Shown here piece after piece: positions 51,167 to 59,619 of a stretch of DNA of 64,000 nucleotides. The stretch's first letter is position 1; every line of letters starts with the position of its first letter. The stretch lies in assembly GCF_024171995.1 (NCBI RefSeq), contig NZ_JAMTCT010000003.1:372001-436000 (forward strand), read 5' to 3'. Origin of the DNA: Promicromonospora umidemergens (lineage in GTDB: Bacteria > Actinomycetota > Actinomycetes > Actinomycetales > Cellulomonadaceae). The notes under the pieces are model-generated. The model was not told the DNA's origin and ran no database searches. It was given only the letters and a program-made list of their open reading frames with translations. Made by a program: the position numbers and the translations under genes.

Positions 51167-53764
51167 TCAGCGGGTCAGGCCCTCCAGGGAGCCGAAGCAC
51201 ACCAGCGGCGCCGACTCGGTCTCGTCCGCGAGCGCCGCCGCCAGCGCCGCCTCCGGGTCGTCGGTGGCGCGCAGGTGGGCGTGGAACCGCGGCATCACGC
51301 GGGCGGCGACGGCGTCGGACAGCGGGGCGACCGCAGCGACGACGGCGCGGGCGCCGAGCCGCAGGAGCACGGCCGTGAGCCCGAGGACCTCTCCGCCGAG
51401 CACCTGCGACGACCCGCCGACCTCGCACGCCGACAGGATCACCACCGACCCCGGTAGCCGCGTGCCGTCGAGCTCGTGCGCGAACAGCGGCCCGTCGGCC
51501 AGGTCCACGGAGGCGAAGAGCGGGTTGTCGGCGTCGTGCCGGCCGTGGGTCGCCAGGTGCACGATGTCGTGCGTGGCGAGCGCCTCGCGTACGGCCGCCG
51601 TGGTGGCGGACGGGCCGGTGAGGACCGTCGCGCCGGGCCACATCTTGCCCACCGCCCGTACTTCGCTCGCACCGAGGGTCACCCCGGGACCGTGCGCCGC
51701 GAGGAGCCGGTGCCCCTCCCCCGGCCGCGCGTGTGCCCGGCCGCGCGCGACGTAGGAGCGCATGGTGGTGCGCTTGCCCTGCCGGGACGGGAGCGCGGTC
51801 CATGGCACGCCGACCAGCGGGTCCCGGCCCACGACGTACAAGGGGCCGTCCGCTGCCAGGGGCAGGAGGAGGAGCTCGTCGAGCGCGTCGAGGTTACGGG
51901 TCAGGGAGCGGCGGGCGACGTCGCGCAGCGCCGGGGGTACGAGGTCGTTGGCGCACACCCCGAGGTCGGCACGGGCGCGCAGCACCAGCTCGGCGACGTC
52001 GGCCCGTGGGCCCAGGTCCACGGTGCGGGTGCCGTGCGCATCGAGGCGTACGCAGCGCAGGACGCCGTCGAGCACCAGGAAGTTGGCGACCACCGCGCCG
52101 TCGTCGCGGGCGGACAGGAGGCTGCGCACGTCCGCCACGGTGGCGGGGCGCTCCTCGACTGCTGCAGCGTCGGCACCCACGCGGTGCCAGGCGCGTTCGC
52201 GGGCGGTGGCCAGGAGCTTGCCGGAGCGCTCTAACAGGTAGGCGCGCTCGGCCGCGCTCCCCTGGCTCGTGAGCGTGCGGGCCCGGACGAGGAGCCCGCG
52301 GGCCTCCGTGACGAGCGCGCGCACCGCTGGGTCGTCCGGCGCGGCCGCGCCGCCCACCCCCGCGAACGTGGCACGACCGCGTTCGAGTGCCTCGAACAGC
52401 GCATCAGGCTGTCCGGTCCGCGCGGCGGCCTCGACGTCGGTGCGCTGCAGGTCGACACCGTGCGCGGCGGCGGCGGTCACGGACTCCACCGAGCCGAGGC
52501 CCACGCGGTGGTCGGCGAGCAGCCCGAGCCCCAGGCGCACGGCGGCGATGCCCGCATCCCGGTCCCCCGAGGCGAACGCGAGCTGCGCGAGCACCGTCTG
52601 CTGCTGGATCCGCGTGGTCAGCGGGGCGTCGTCCATGCCGTCGGGAAGGCTGTCGAGCACGGCACGGGCCGCCGCGACGTCGTCGGCCAGGAGGTACCAG
52701 TGCGCGGCGACGAAGCGCGCGGTCAGTCCCGGGTGCTGCCCGAGGAGCGGGTCCACCTCGTCGCCGGCCTGCGCCGCTTCGAGCGCCTGCTCGGCGTGGT
52801 GGCGGGCGTCGTGCGGCACGGGGACCTCGCCGCGGCGGACCGGCAGGAGGATCGCCTCCAGCTCCGCGACGTGCGCGACCGCGGCCCGCTGCGGGTGGCC
52901 GACGCCGGCGTAGTACTGCCGGGCGAAGGCCGCCCCGACGCGGGCCTCGTCCCACCGGCGCAGCGCCATGAGGCAGCGGGCGCGGAAGTACTCGGCATCC
53001 GCCCGGTACTGGGCCCGGCCGGGAACGACCATGCGAGAGATCGCCTGGGTGAGGACGCGCTCGGCGTCCTCGAGCAGACCTGCCTCGTAGAGGACGGCGC
53101 CTCGGCCGATGTCGAGCACCCCGTCGGCACGCTCCGGGTCGACGGCGCGGGCGGCCGCCATCGCCTGCAACGCGCCGGGGATGTCGCCGAGCGCGTACCG
53201 CACGAAGCCCATGTTCTGCAGCGCGAGCGAGGCGACACCGGTCAGGTCCGCGCGCACCGCCCGCTCGTGGCAGGCGTCGAAGTCGCGGAGCGCCGCGTCC
53301 AGCCGACCGAGCTCGATCGCTGTAGCACCCCGGTTGAGCAGCGCCACCGCGAGGTCCCGCGGGGGCAGGAGTGCCGGGTCTGCGAGCACGTGGTCGAAGG
53401 CCGCCATGGCATCGGCGTGCCGGCCCGCACGCTGGAGGAGCAGACCGCGCGTCCCCTCGACGACGGCGGCGAGACTCACCCGGGCCGACGACGGCGCGGT
53501 CTCCGCACGGGCGTCGGCGTCCTCGAGGAGCGCCAGCGGCTTGTCGAGCGTGTCCTCGACCGCTTGGAGCGCGACAGCCTCCCCCGCCAGGGAACGCACC
53601 ATGCCCTCGGCCCAGCGCTCGTGGTCCACGGGCCCGAGGCGGTTGGTGTCGATGATCCGAAGCCGGTCGAGCACGTCCCGGAACCGCGGCAGGGCGTCGC
53701 CGGGCCGCGATCGGGAGTTGAGCTCCCGCGCGGCCAGCAGCTCCGCCTCAAGCTCCGGCCACAT
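51167..53764 (-). CDS. CHAT-domain (caspase-like) protein with helical repeats, paralogue A
   Basis: This 865-residue protein starts at the ATG at 53764, preceded by AGGGGGC. Residues ~1-560 are Ala/Leu-rich helical-repeat sequence, TPR-like in style (LNRGATAIELGRLDAALRDF, LGDIPGALQAMAAARAVDP). The C-terminal ~300 residues form a CHAT protease domain. The predicted dyad is His740 in DIVHLATHGRHDADNPLF and Cys780 in SVVILSACEVGGSSQVLGGE. No signal peptide or membrane helix is visible. It is the last gene of the cluster, 155 bases after its paralogue. The substrate is unknown; the S8 protease, regulatory-like protein and sigma factor next door are candidates. Confidence 0.88.
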   Translation of the reverse strand: MWPELEAELLAARELNSRSRPGDALPRFRDVLDRLRIIDTNRLGPVDHERWAEGMVRSLAGEAVALQAVEDTLDKPLALLEDADARAETAPSSARVSLAAVVEGTRGLLLQRAGRHADAMAAFDHVLADPALLPPRDLAVALLNRGATAIELGRLDAALRDFDACHERAVRADLTGVASLALQNMGFVRYALGDIPGALQAMAAARAVDPERADGVLDIGRGAVLYEAGLLEDAERVLTQAISRMVVPGRAQYRADAEYFRARCLMALRRWDEARVGAAFARQYYAGVGHPQRAAVAHVAELEAILLPVRRGEVPVPHDARHHAEQALEAAQAGDEVDPLLGQHPGLTARFVAAHWYLLADDVAAARAVLDSLPDGMDDAPLTTRIQQQTVLAQLAFASGDRDAGIAAVRLGLGLLADHRVGLGSVESVTAAAAHGVDLQRTDVEAAARTGQPDALFEALERGRATFAGVGGAAAPDDPAVRALVTEARGLLVRARTLTSQGSAAERAYLLERSGKLLATARERAWHRVGADAAAVEERPATVADVRSLLSARDDGAVVANFLVLDGVLRCVRLDAHGTRTVDLGPRADVAELVLRARADLGVCANDLVPPALRDVARRSLTRNLDALDELLLLPLAADGPLYVVGRDPLVGVPWTALPSRQGKRTTMRSYVARGRAHARPGEGHRLLAAHGPGVTLGASEVRAVGKMWPGATVLTGPSATTAAVREALATHDIVHLATHGRHDADNPLFASVDLADGPLFAHELDGTRLPGSVVILSACEVGGSSQVLGGEVLGLTAVLLRLGARAVVAAVAPLSDAVAARVMPRFHAHLRATDDPEAALAAALADETESAPLVCFGSLEGLTR

Positions 53765-53919
53765 GTTGCCCCCTAGCCTCTCGGCGCCACCACGGGCGTC
53801 CGCCGGGACACGGTAGCGGGGTGTGCTGGCCCGTGTCACCGACCTGTTCGACGCCGCAGGTCAGGGACGCGGGTTCGGGTGAAGGTTCCAGCTTGGAGCC
53901 AGATTCGCCGGTGCGGGGG

Positions 53920-56532
53920 TCACCCGACCGCGAGGCCCTCGACCGAGCTGAAGCAGACCAGCGGGACCGGTTCCGCCACGTCCTTGAGAGCCGCCGCGAG
54001 CGCCGCCTCCGGGTCGTCAGACTCCCGCAGGTGGGCGTGCAGGCGCGGCATGACACGGGCGGCGAGCTCGTCCGAGAGCTTGGCGACCGACGCGATGACC
54101 GCGCGGGCACCCAGGCGCAGGAGTACCGACGTCAGACCGAGCACCTCGCCACCGAGCACCTGGGTGGAACCGCCGACCTCGCACGACGACAAGATCACCA
54201 CCGAGCCAGGCAGCGGTGTCCCGTCGAGTTCGTGGGCGAACAGCGGACCGTCGGCGAGGTCGATGCTCGCGAAGAGAGGGTTGTCGGCATCGTGCTGGCC
54301 GTGGGTGGCGAGGTGCACGACGTCGTGCGTGGCGAGGGCTTTGCGGACGTGCTCGGTGACGGCGTGGTCTCCGGTCAGCACGGTTGCGCCGGGCCACTGG
54401 CGTCCGACGGCGTGGGCTTCCTCGGTGCCGTGCTTGACGCCAGGTCCGGCCGCCGCAAGCAGGCGGCGCTTGCCGCTCGGGCGGGCGTGGGTTCGGCCCC
54501 TTGCCACGTATGAGTTGACGGCGGTGCGCAGGCCGCTGCGAGACGGGAGCGCCGTCCAGGGGACCCGGAGCAGGGGTTCGCGGGCGACGACGTACAGGTC
54601 GCCGTCGGCGCGGAGCGGGGCGAGCAGGATGGTGTCAAGGGCCCTGAGGTTGCGCTCCAGCGACGCGTTAGCGGCGGCGCGGAGCGGCGCGGGGATCAGG
54701 TCGTTGGCGGCCATGGTGAAGTCGGCGCCTATGCGGCGGATCCGTTCAGTCATCTCTTCCGCCGATCCGAGGTCGACGGTTGTCACGCCCTGGGCGTCCG
54801 ACCGGACACAGCGCAGCTCGCCATCGAGCACCAGGAAGTTGGCCACGACGGCGGTCCTGTCGCTGCGCTCGGAGAGCACGTGGCGCAACTCGCGCGCCGT
54901 GACCGGGCGCTGCACCGCGCCAGCGTTGCCTGCATGCTGCCACGAGCGTTCGCGCACCTCATTCTGAATACGGTGTGCGCGGCGGGTCAGCCGTTCGCGT
55001 TCTTTGGCCCCGGTCGCCCCCAGCTCGCGAGCCTTGGCTAGCAAGCCGCGGGCCTCCGTAAGGAGTGCGGCGGCCTCCGGGTCATCGGGCGGCGTGACAC
55101 GACCTACACCAGAGAAGGTAGAGCGGCCCCGCTCCAGCGCGTCGAACAGCGCGGCGGGCTTTGCCATGCGAGCGGCCGCCGCTACGTCGATGCGAGTCAG
55201 GTCAACGCCATGCGTGGCAGCAGCCGTGACCGACTCGACGGAGCCGAGCTGCGTCCGGTGGTCAGCGAGCAGGTTCAGCCCCGCACGCACTGCGCGCAGG
55301 CCCTTGGCTCGGTTGCGTCCGGCGAACGCGAGCTCCGCCTGGACCGTGTAGTGCTGGACCCGCATGGTCAGCGGGGCGCTCATGAGGCCGCGGGGCAGAT
55401 CGGCCAGTGTGTCGCGGGCCACGTCGAGGTCGCCTGCAAGCAGCAGCCACTGGGCTGCAACGAGGCGGGCCGCATGGCCCGGGTGCTGGCCTAAGACAGG
55501 CCCTGCAGCATCGCCTCTAGCGGCAGCAGCGAGAGCCTGCGCAGCCCGTCGTCGGATTGCGCTGTTCGTCGGCGTATGCACGCCTCGGCGAACTGGAGCC
55601 AGGGATGCCTCAAGCTCCAGGACCCGGGCAAGTACCGCCCATTGCTCGTAGCCTGCGGCGGTGAAGTGGCTGCGCGCTCGAGCAGCAAAGGTCGAGGCCT
55701 CCTCAAAGCGGAGAAGAGCAAGTAGACAACGGGCCCGGACGTACTCCGCGATGGCATGGTCGGTGCGTCGTCCCGCTCTGAGCAACTGCGGGATAGCCTC
55801 GTTCAGCAACGCCTCCGCCTCGTCCAGCAGGCCGACGCCGTACAGCACCTCGGCCCGACCCAACAGCGGAATCCCGTCGTCCTGATCGGGCGCGATCTCC
55901 CGCGCAGCCGCCATCTCCGCAAGCGCCGCGGGGGCATCACCAAGCATGCTCAGGTAGTAGCCGGCGTTGTGTCGTGCGAAGGCCACGAGCACCGGCGAAC
56001 CCGCCGCCTCCGCGTGCCGCACGGCCGCAAGGTCGTCCGACAATGCGCCCTCGACGTCCCCGAGATCGGACAGAGCAAAGGCCCGGTTGAGGTAGGCCAT
56101 CGCAAGGTCTCGCGGCGACCCGGCATCGCTGACCGCGAGCACCTGATCGAAGAGCCGCACCGCTTCTGCCGGCTTCCCTGCGACCCGGAGTAGGAACAAA
56201 CCCCGCTGCCCGGCGGTCACCGCCTCAATGCGCCGGCGTTCCGTCCCGTCGAGCATCTGCGCGGCGTCGAGCGCCCGGTCGAGCGCCCCGAGTGCAGCCG
56301 GAAGGTCCCCCGAGATCGCGAGGTCTGCTTGCGCTAGGCCCATCCAGGACCGCGCGATGAGCCACGTCCAGGTAACTCTGTCGGCGCCGACCACATCGTT
56401 CTCTTTGTGCCAACCCAGATCGCGGAGCAGCGCCTGGAAATCGCGACGAGCGCGACGCGGGCGGGCACGGGTGTTCCAGTCCCGCGCACGCTCGAATCGC
56501 TCCGTGAGCACCTCGAAGCTTTTGCTGCTCAC
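53920..56532 (-). CDS. CHAT-domain (caspase-like) protein with helical repeats, paralogue B
   Basis: This 870-residue protein begins at a GTG (VSSKSFEVLTERFERARDWN) 21 bases after the S8 protease gene. The architecture is the same as paralogue A: helical repeats (LNRAFALSDLGDVEGALSDD, YLSMLGDAPAALAEMAAARE), then CHAT, with His744 in DVVHLATHGQHDADNPLF and Cys784 in SVVILSSCEVGGSTQVLGGE. The last ~250 residues are very similar to A. The N-terminal repeats have diverged more, suggesting that the two sense different partners. Both dyads are intact, so neither copy looks like a decayed duplicate. Confidence 0.88.
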   Translation of the reverse strand: MSSKSFEVLTERFERARDWNTRARPRRARRDFQALLRDLGWHKENDVVGADRVTWTWLIARSWMGLAQADLAISGDLPAALGALDRALDAAQMLDGTERRRIEAVTAGQRGLFLLRVAGKPAEAVRLFDQVLAVSDAGSPRDLAMAYLNRAFALSDLGDVEGALSDDLAAVRHAEAAGSPVLVAFARHNAGYYLSMLGDAPAALAEMAAAREIAPDQDDGIPLLGRAEVLYGVGLLDEAEALLNEAIPQLLRAGRRTDHAIAEYVRARCLLALLRFEEASTFAARARSHFTAAGYEQWAVLARVLELEASLAPVRRGVHTPTNSAIRRRAAQALAAAARGDAAGPVLGQHPGHAARLVAAQWLLLAGDLDVARDTLADLPRGLMSAPLTMRVQHYTVQAELAFAGRNRAKGLRAVRAGLNLLADHRTQLGSVESVTAAATHGVDLTRIDVAAAARMAKPAALFDALERGRSTFSGVGRVTPPDDPEAAALLTEARGLLAKARELGATGAKERERLTRRAHRIQNEVRERSWQHAGNAGAVQRPVTARELRHVLSERSDRTAVVANFLVLDGELRCVRSDAQGVTTVDLGSAEEMTERIRRIGADFTMAANDLIPAPLRAAANASLERNLRALDTILLAPLRADGDLYVVAREPLLRVPWTALPSRSGLRTAVNSYVARGRTHARPSGKRRLLAAAGPGVKHGTEEAHAVGRQWPGATVLTGDHAVTEHVRKALATHDVVHLATHGQHDADNPLFASIDLADGPLFAHELDGTPLPGSVVILSSCEVGGSTQVLGGEVLGLTSVLLRLGARAVIASVAKLSDELAARVMPRLHAHLRESDDPEAALAAALKDVAEPVPLVCFSSVEGLAVG

Positions 56533-56553
56533 CGCGCCCCCCGATTCAGGTCA

Positions 56554-58077
56554 TCACACCGGCACCCCGGGCACCTCCGAGTAGAGATCCCCAACCTGAA
56601 GCACAGCATGCCAGGCATCACCCACACGCCCCGTCGCATCCGAAGCTGGCAATTCGCCAGCCGCACGCCGCGCGTACATCGCCCTCGCCAACTGACCCGC
56701 GAGGTAGGGCGCCGAGAATGAGGTACCGCTCCAGGTCCCGAAGCCATGGGTGAAGTCGTCCCGGTCGACCGCATATCGCAGTCCATCCGCGGTCCGCTCG
56801 CCCTTTGCGGCCCCGTCGAACGTAGTGGGCATGGTGCTCAGGACGTTCACGCCCGGGCGGACTGCCGAGATCCAGGGGCCGTCATTACTGAAGTCAGCCA
56901 GCGTGCCGTCCGGGTTTGACGCGGTCACGCCGAGCAGCGGGGTGTACTCCGGGCACAGGTCGTGCAGATCGCCGGGGATTACCGCGCCACCCGTCCGCCG
57001 GACGGGTGGCGCCCACCCCGCGGGGAACGTCCTGCGCGTGGACCCGTCGTTGCCCGCGGACACCGTAACGAGCACACCCGCCCGCCGCAGATCCCGGAGC
57101 CGGCCGCGGTAGATGCCCTCGTAGTCGTCGTCATCCTCGGGGTGCTCCAGGTAGTAGCCGCTGGCAATTACCACGACGTCGACGGGGAAGCATCCCGGGA
57201 CTCCCGCAAGCCCGCGGAGGTGGAACTCCAGCAGCCGTTCCACGGAACGCGCGAAGTCCCACTCGGAAGCCGTGCCGTCCCCGCCGTACACCCGCACCGG
57301 TAGCAGCGCCGCGTCGGGGCAGATCTGATGGACTACCCCGGCGATGAAAGTGCCGTGTCCGGCATACGGGTCCAGCGGCGAGGCCTCGCCGTCGCGGCGC
57401 CCCTCGCGCTCTGCGTCGAGGTCATCCTCAGGATAGGTACCGATGGGCCGGCCGTCGAGCGCCGCGTCGCGAAGCACCACGGTTCCCGGCGCGTCGAACC
57501 AGGGGTGCCGCCCAAGTCCCGTGTCCAGGATCGCGACCACGGGCCGGTTGACGCCTTCAAAGGTCACCAGGGGCGACGCACCGTCGGCCTTGCGGACGGG
57601 AGCGGCACCCGGATACGTGGCAGGCACCCGCTTGTCCGGATCGCCGAAGCCCCCATTGTTCCGGTGGCCAGTGACCACGTGGTCCAGCGACACCCGCTTG
57701 CGGTCGTCCCCCGCGTCCTCCGCCACAGCCGCCATCAGCCCCAGCGCGTCCCAGTCGTCCCGCACGTCGTCGAGCCGCACCTCAACATCGGGCCGCGCCC
57801 CCAGGACATCAGCGTCCCCACGCGACGGCGCCTGCTGGAAGTCCCCCGTCGTGACTGAGACGCCGTTCTCCCGAGCGCGAGTCGTGATGAGGTCGAGGAG
57901 CGCGTCGTTCCCGCTCTCGGGATTACCACGGACGATCACCCGGTCACGGACGTAGCGAGTCGGCGCGATCCGGCCTCCACCGGGGATCTGGTCGGTCGCC
58001 GGATCCAGCTCCCGAACCGGCCGCCACCCTCCGGCGTGGTCCCGGACGTGCATTCCCTCGGGCATGGGCTCACTCAC
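56554..58077 (-). CDS. S8 family (subtilisin-like) serine protease without signal peptide
   Basis: This 507-residue protein carries a complete catalytic set. Asp185 is in VVAILDTGLGRHPWFD, His241 in AGHGTFIAGVVHQICPDA, Asn343 in TVSAGNDGSTRRTF and Ser453 in WSGTSFSAPYLAGQLA. The N-terminus is hydrophilic (MSEPMPEGMHVRDHAGGWRP), so it is probably cytosolic. The first ~170 residues are a separate region that could be a prodomain or a partner-binding domain. Its stop is 21 bases from the CHAT-B start, and 84 bases separate its start from the regulatory-like gene upstream. The pairing with CHAT proteases suggests one activates or degrades the other; that is inference. Confidence 0.9.
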   Translation of the reverse strand: MSEPMPEGMHVRDHAGGWRPVRELDPATDQIPGGGRIAPTRYVRDRVIVRGNPESGNDALLDLITTRARENGVSVTTGDFQQAPSRGDADVLGARPDVEVRLDDVRDDWDALGLMAAVAEDAGDDRKRVSLDHVVTGHRNNGGFGDPDKRVPATYPGAAPVRKADGASPLVTFEGVNRPVVAILDTGLGRHPWFDAPGTVVLRDAALDGRPIGTYPEDDLDAEREGRRDGEASPLDPYAGHGTFIAGVVHQICPDAALLPVRVYGGDGTASEWDFARSVERLLEFHLRGLAGVPGCFPVDVVVIASGYYLEHPEDDDDYEGIYRGRLRDLRRAGVLVTVSAGNDGSTRRTFPAGWAPPVRRTGGAVIPGDLHDLCPEYTPLLGVTASNPDGTLADFSNDGPWISAVRPGVNVLSTMPTTFDGAAKGERTADGLRYAVDRDDFTHGFGTWSGTSFSAPYLAGQLARAMYARRAAGELPASDATGRVGDAWHAVLQVGDLYSEVPGVPV

Positions 58078-58161
58078 AGCAGTACCTCTCCATCGATAGA
58101 CGCACTCGGCCGACCTTGCCGCGCCCCCTCGGCAGGGTCAGGGTTCCAACAGTTCAGAAGT

Positions 58162-58722
58162 TCAGAGCTCAATCACCGGCGTGCTCACGGCGCCGCCACC
58201 GCCGTCGGTCCGGCGGACCACCAGGCTCGCGCGCCCGCGTTCGACGGAGTCGAAGGCGAACCGGCCGTCCTCGTCGGAGGCGGCCGTGACGACGTCGGCC
58301 CCCGGTCGGTGCAGCTCCACGTCCAGCCCGGCCGCGGGAGCGGCCCAGCCGTCGATCCGTACCCGGCCGCCGGCGGACGGGGACAGGCTGATCATGACGG
58401 TCAGCGAGTCGTGCGTGAAGGTGATGGTCTTGGCCTCGGCCGGCGCGGTGTCGTCAGCGCGTGCGGCCGCGGCGGCCCCCCGGACGCCCGCGAGCGGCGT
58501 GTCGAGGTAGACGGCCTCCATCAGGTCGGCCTCCAGGCCGGCCAGCGTGATCGCGAACAGCGACCGCTCGACGAGATCGCTCGGAACCGGGTCGACCGCC
58601 TCTACCAGGTGGGCGAGGCGCGTCAGGAGGAGACCGTCCTCGGCGTCCAGCCGGCCCTTCGGGTCGAACGAGAGGTCCCCCATGGCCCCTTCGTCCTTGT
58701 TCGGTTCCGGCGTCAGGTCCAC
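58162..58722 (-). CDS. Small protein with carboxypeptidase-regulatory-like beta domain, overlapping the sigma factor gene
   Basis: A 186-residue protein from the GTG at 58722, which overlaps the end of the sigma gene by 10 bases and has GGGGA upstream. Residues ~20-72 are a helical unit (RLDAEDGLLLTRLAHLVEAV, then SDLVERSLFAITLAGLEADL). Residues ~98-186 look like a beta-sandwich of the carboxypeptidase-regulatory/Ig-like type (SLTVMISLSPSAGGRVRIDG, ASDEDGRFAFDSVERGRASL). It has no membrane segment. The position is that of an anti-sigma factor, but I see no zinc-anti-sigma HxxxCxxC motif, so the role is open. Confidence 0.72.
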   Translation of the reverse strand: MDLTPEPNKDEGAMGDLSFDPKGRLDAEDGLLLTRLAHLVEAVDPVPSDLVERSLFAITLAGLEADLMEAVYLDTPLAGVRGAAAAARADDTAPAEAKTITFTHDSLTVMISLSPSAGGRVRIDGWAAPAAGLDVELHRPGADVVTAASDEDGRFAFDSVERGRASLVVRRTDGGGGAVSTPVIEL

Positions 58723-59465
58723 GAGAAGTCCCCCTGCTCGTCGAGGATGGTGCGCAGCTTTGCCAAGCAGCGGCCACGAGTCGAGCCGATGGAACCCATC
58801 GGCATTCCGATCGCCGCCGAGATGTACCGGTAGTCCGGACGGTCGGCGAGCGAGACCAGACGCAGCAGCTCTTGGCAGCGTCCGGGTAGTTTCTGGAGCG
58901 ACATCCACAGGAGGCGATCACGTTCGTCGCGCAGCACCTCGGCGTCCGGCAGCGGATCCTTCGAGGGAAGCGCCATCGGGTGCTCCGGACTGTCGTCCGG
59001 GAGCTCGGTGCGACGCTTCTCGTCGTCACGGTGCTTGCGCACGGCCTCCCAGGCAGCGCGCTTGGCCGTGACCAGGAGCCACTTCAGCACGGCCTTCGGC
59101 TCCGCGATCGACTCGGCGTGCCGCACGAGCGCGACCCAGGTGCTCTGCACCACGTCCTCGGCGGCGTCGGGTTCGACGCCCTGCGCGCGGACCGTGTGCC
59201 ACAGCAGCGGCGTCGCCTCGCGGACCAGGCCACCGAGTGCCTGGTGGTTGCCCTCGCGGTACTCGGTCAAGGCGATCGCAGCGCGATCGCCGAGCGTGAG
59301 CCCAGGCCCGTCGACGTCGGGCAGGGCCTCCCTTGATCCTGTCATTGCACCACGGGATTCTCTGCTGGCGGATGTGTCCAGGTCCGGTAGGGGACGAGGA
59401 GTACTTGAACCAGCCGAGTCTACGGCCGAGACTGCGGATCCGGGGAGGTAGAAGACGGTGCCCAT
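58713..59465 (-). CDS. ECF-like RNA polymerase sigma factor
   Basis: This 250-residue sigma-70-family protein has region 2 around AEDVVQSTWVALVRHAESIA EPKAVLKWLLVTAKRAAWEA (residues ~95-140) and region 4 at RDRLLWMSLQKLPGRCQELL to ISAAIGMPMGSIGSTRGRCL. The last ~10 residues EQGDFSWT overlap the next gene. The ATG at 59465 has GGGGAG six bases upstream; the ATG at 59345 is an alternative. First gene of the sigma - regulatory-like - S8 - CHAT - CHAT unit, probably its transcriptional driver. Its promoter was not identified. Confidence 0.88.
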   Translation of the reverse strand: MGTVFYLPGSAVSAVDSAGSSTPRPLPDLDTSASRESRGAMTGSREALPDVDGPGLTLGDRAAIALTEYREGNHQALGGLVREATPLLWHTVRAQGVEPDAAEDVVQSTWVALVRHAESIAEPKAVLKWLLVTAKRAAWEAVRKHRDDEKRRTELPDDSPEHPMALPSKDPLPDAEVLRDERDRLLWMSLQKLPGRCQELLRLVSLADRPDYRYISAAIGMPMGSIGSTRGRCLAKLRTILDEQGDFSWT

Positions 59466-59561
59466 CAGGCACTCCCCTCTCCTCGATGCGCGTCGGCACG
59501 GTGCCGCTCACCAGACAAGAGGGACGAACGCCAAGTTCGATACATAGCGCTGACCACAAAT

Positions 59562-59593
59562 CAAAAAGACCCGCACCCCCTTGGGGATGCGGG
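59562..59593 (-). terminator. Rho-independent terminator of nusG-rplK-rplA
   Basis: On the minus strand a CCCGCATCCCC / GGGGGTGCGGG stem (59570-59593, one bulge, 2-base loop) is followed by CTTTTTG. It begins ~25 bases after the rplA stop. This is the only terminator in the window with a convincing U-tract, and it isolates rplA from the sigma-CHAT cluster. Confidence 0.88.
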
Positions 59594-59619
59594 CCTTCTC
59601 GCGCTCAGGAGCGCTCGGT

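Noticed and set aside
51000-51803. Minus-strand ORF 50979-51803 in the CHAT-A region
   Set aside because: Arg/Ala/Gly-rich out-of-frame reading of CHAT-A; no domain.
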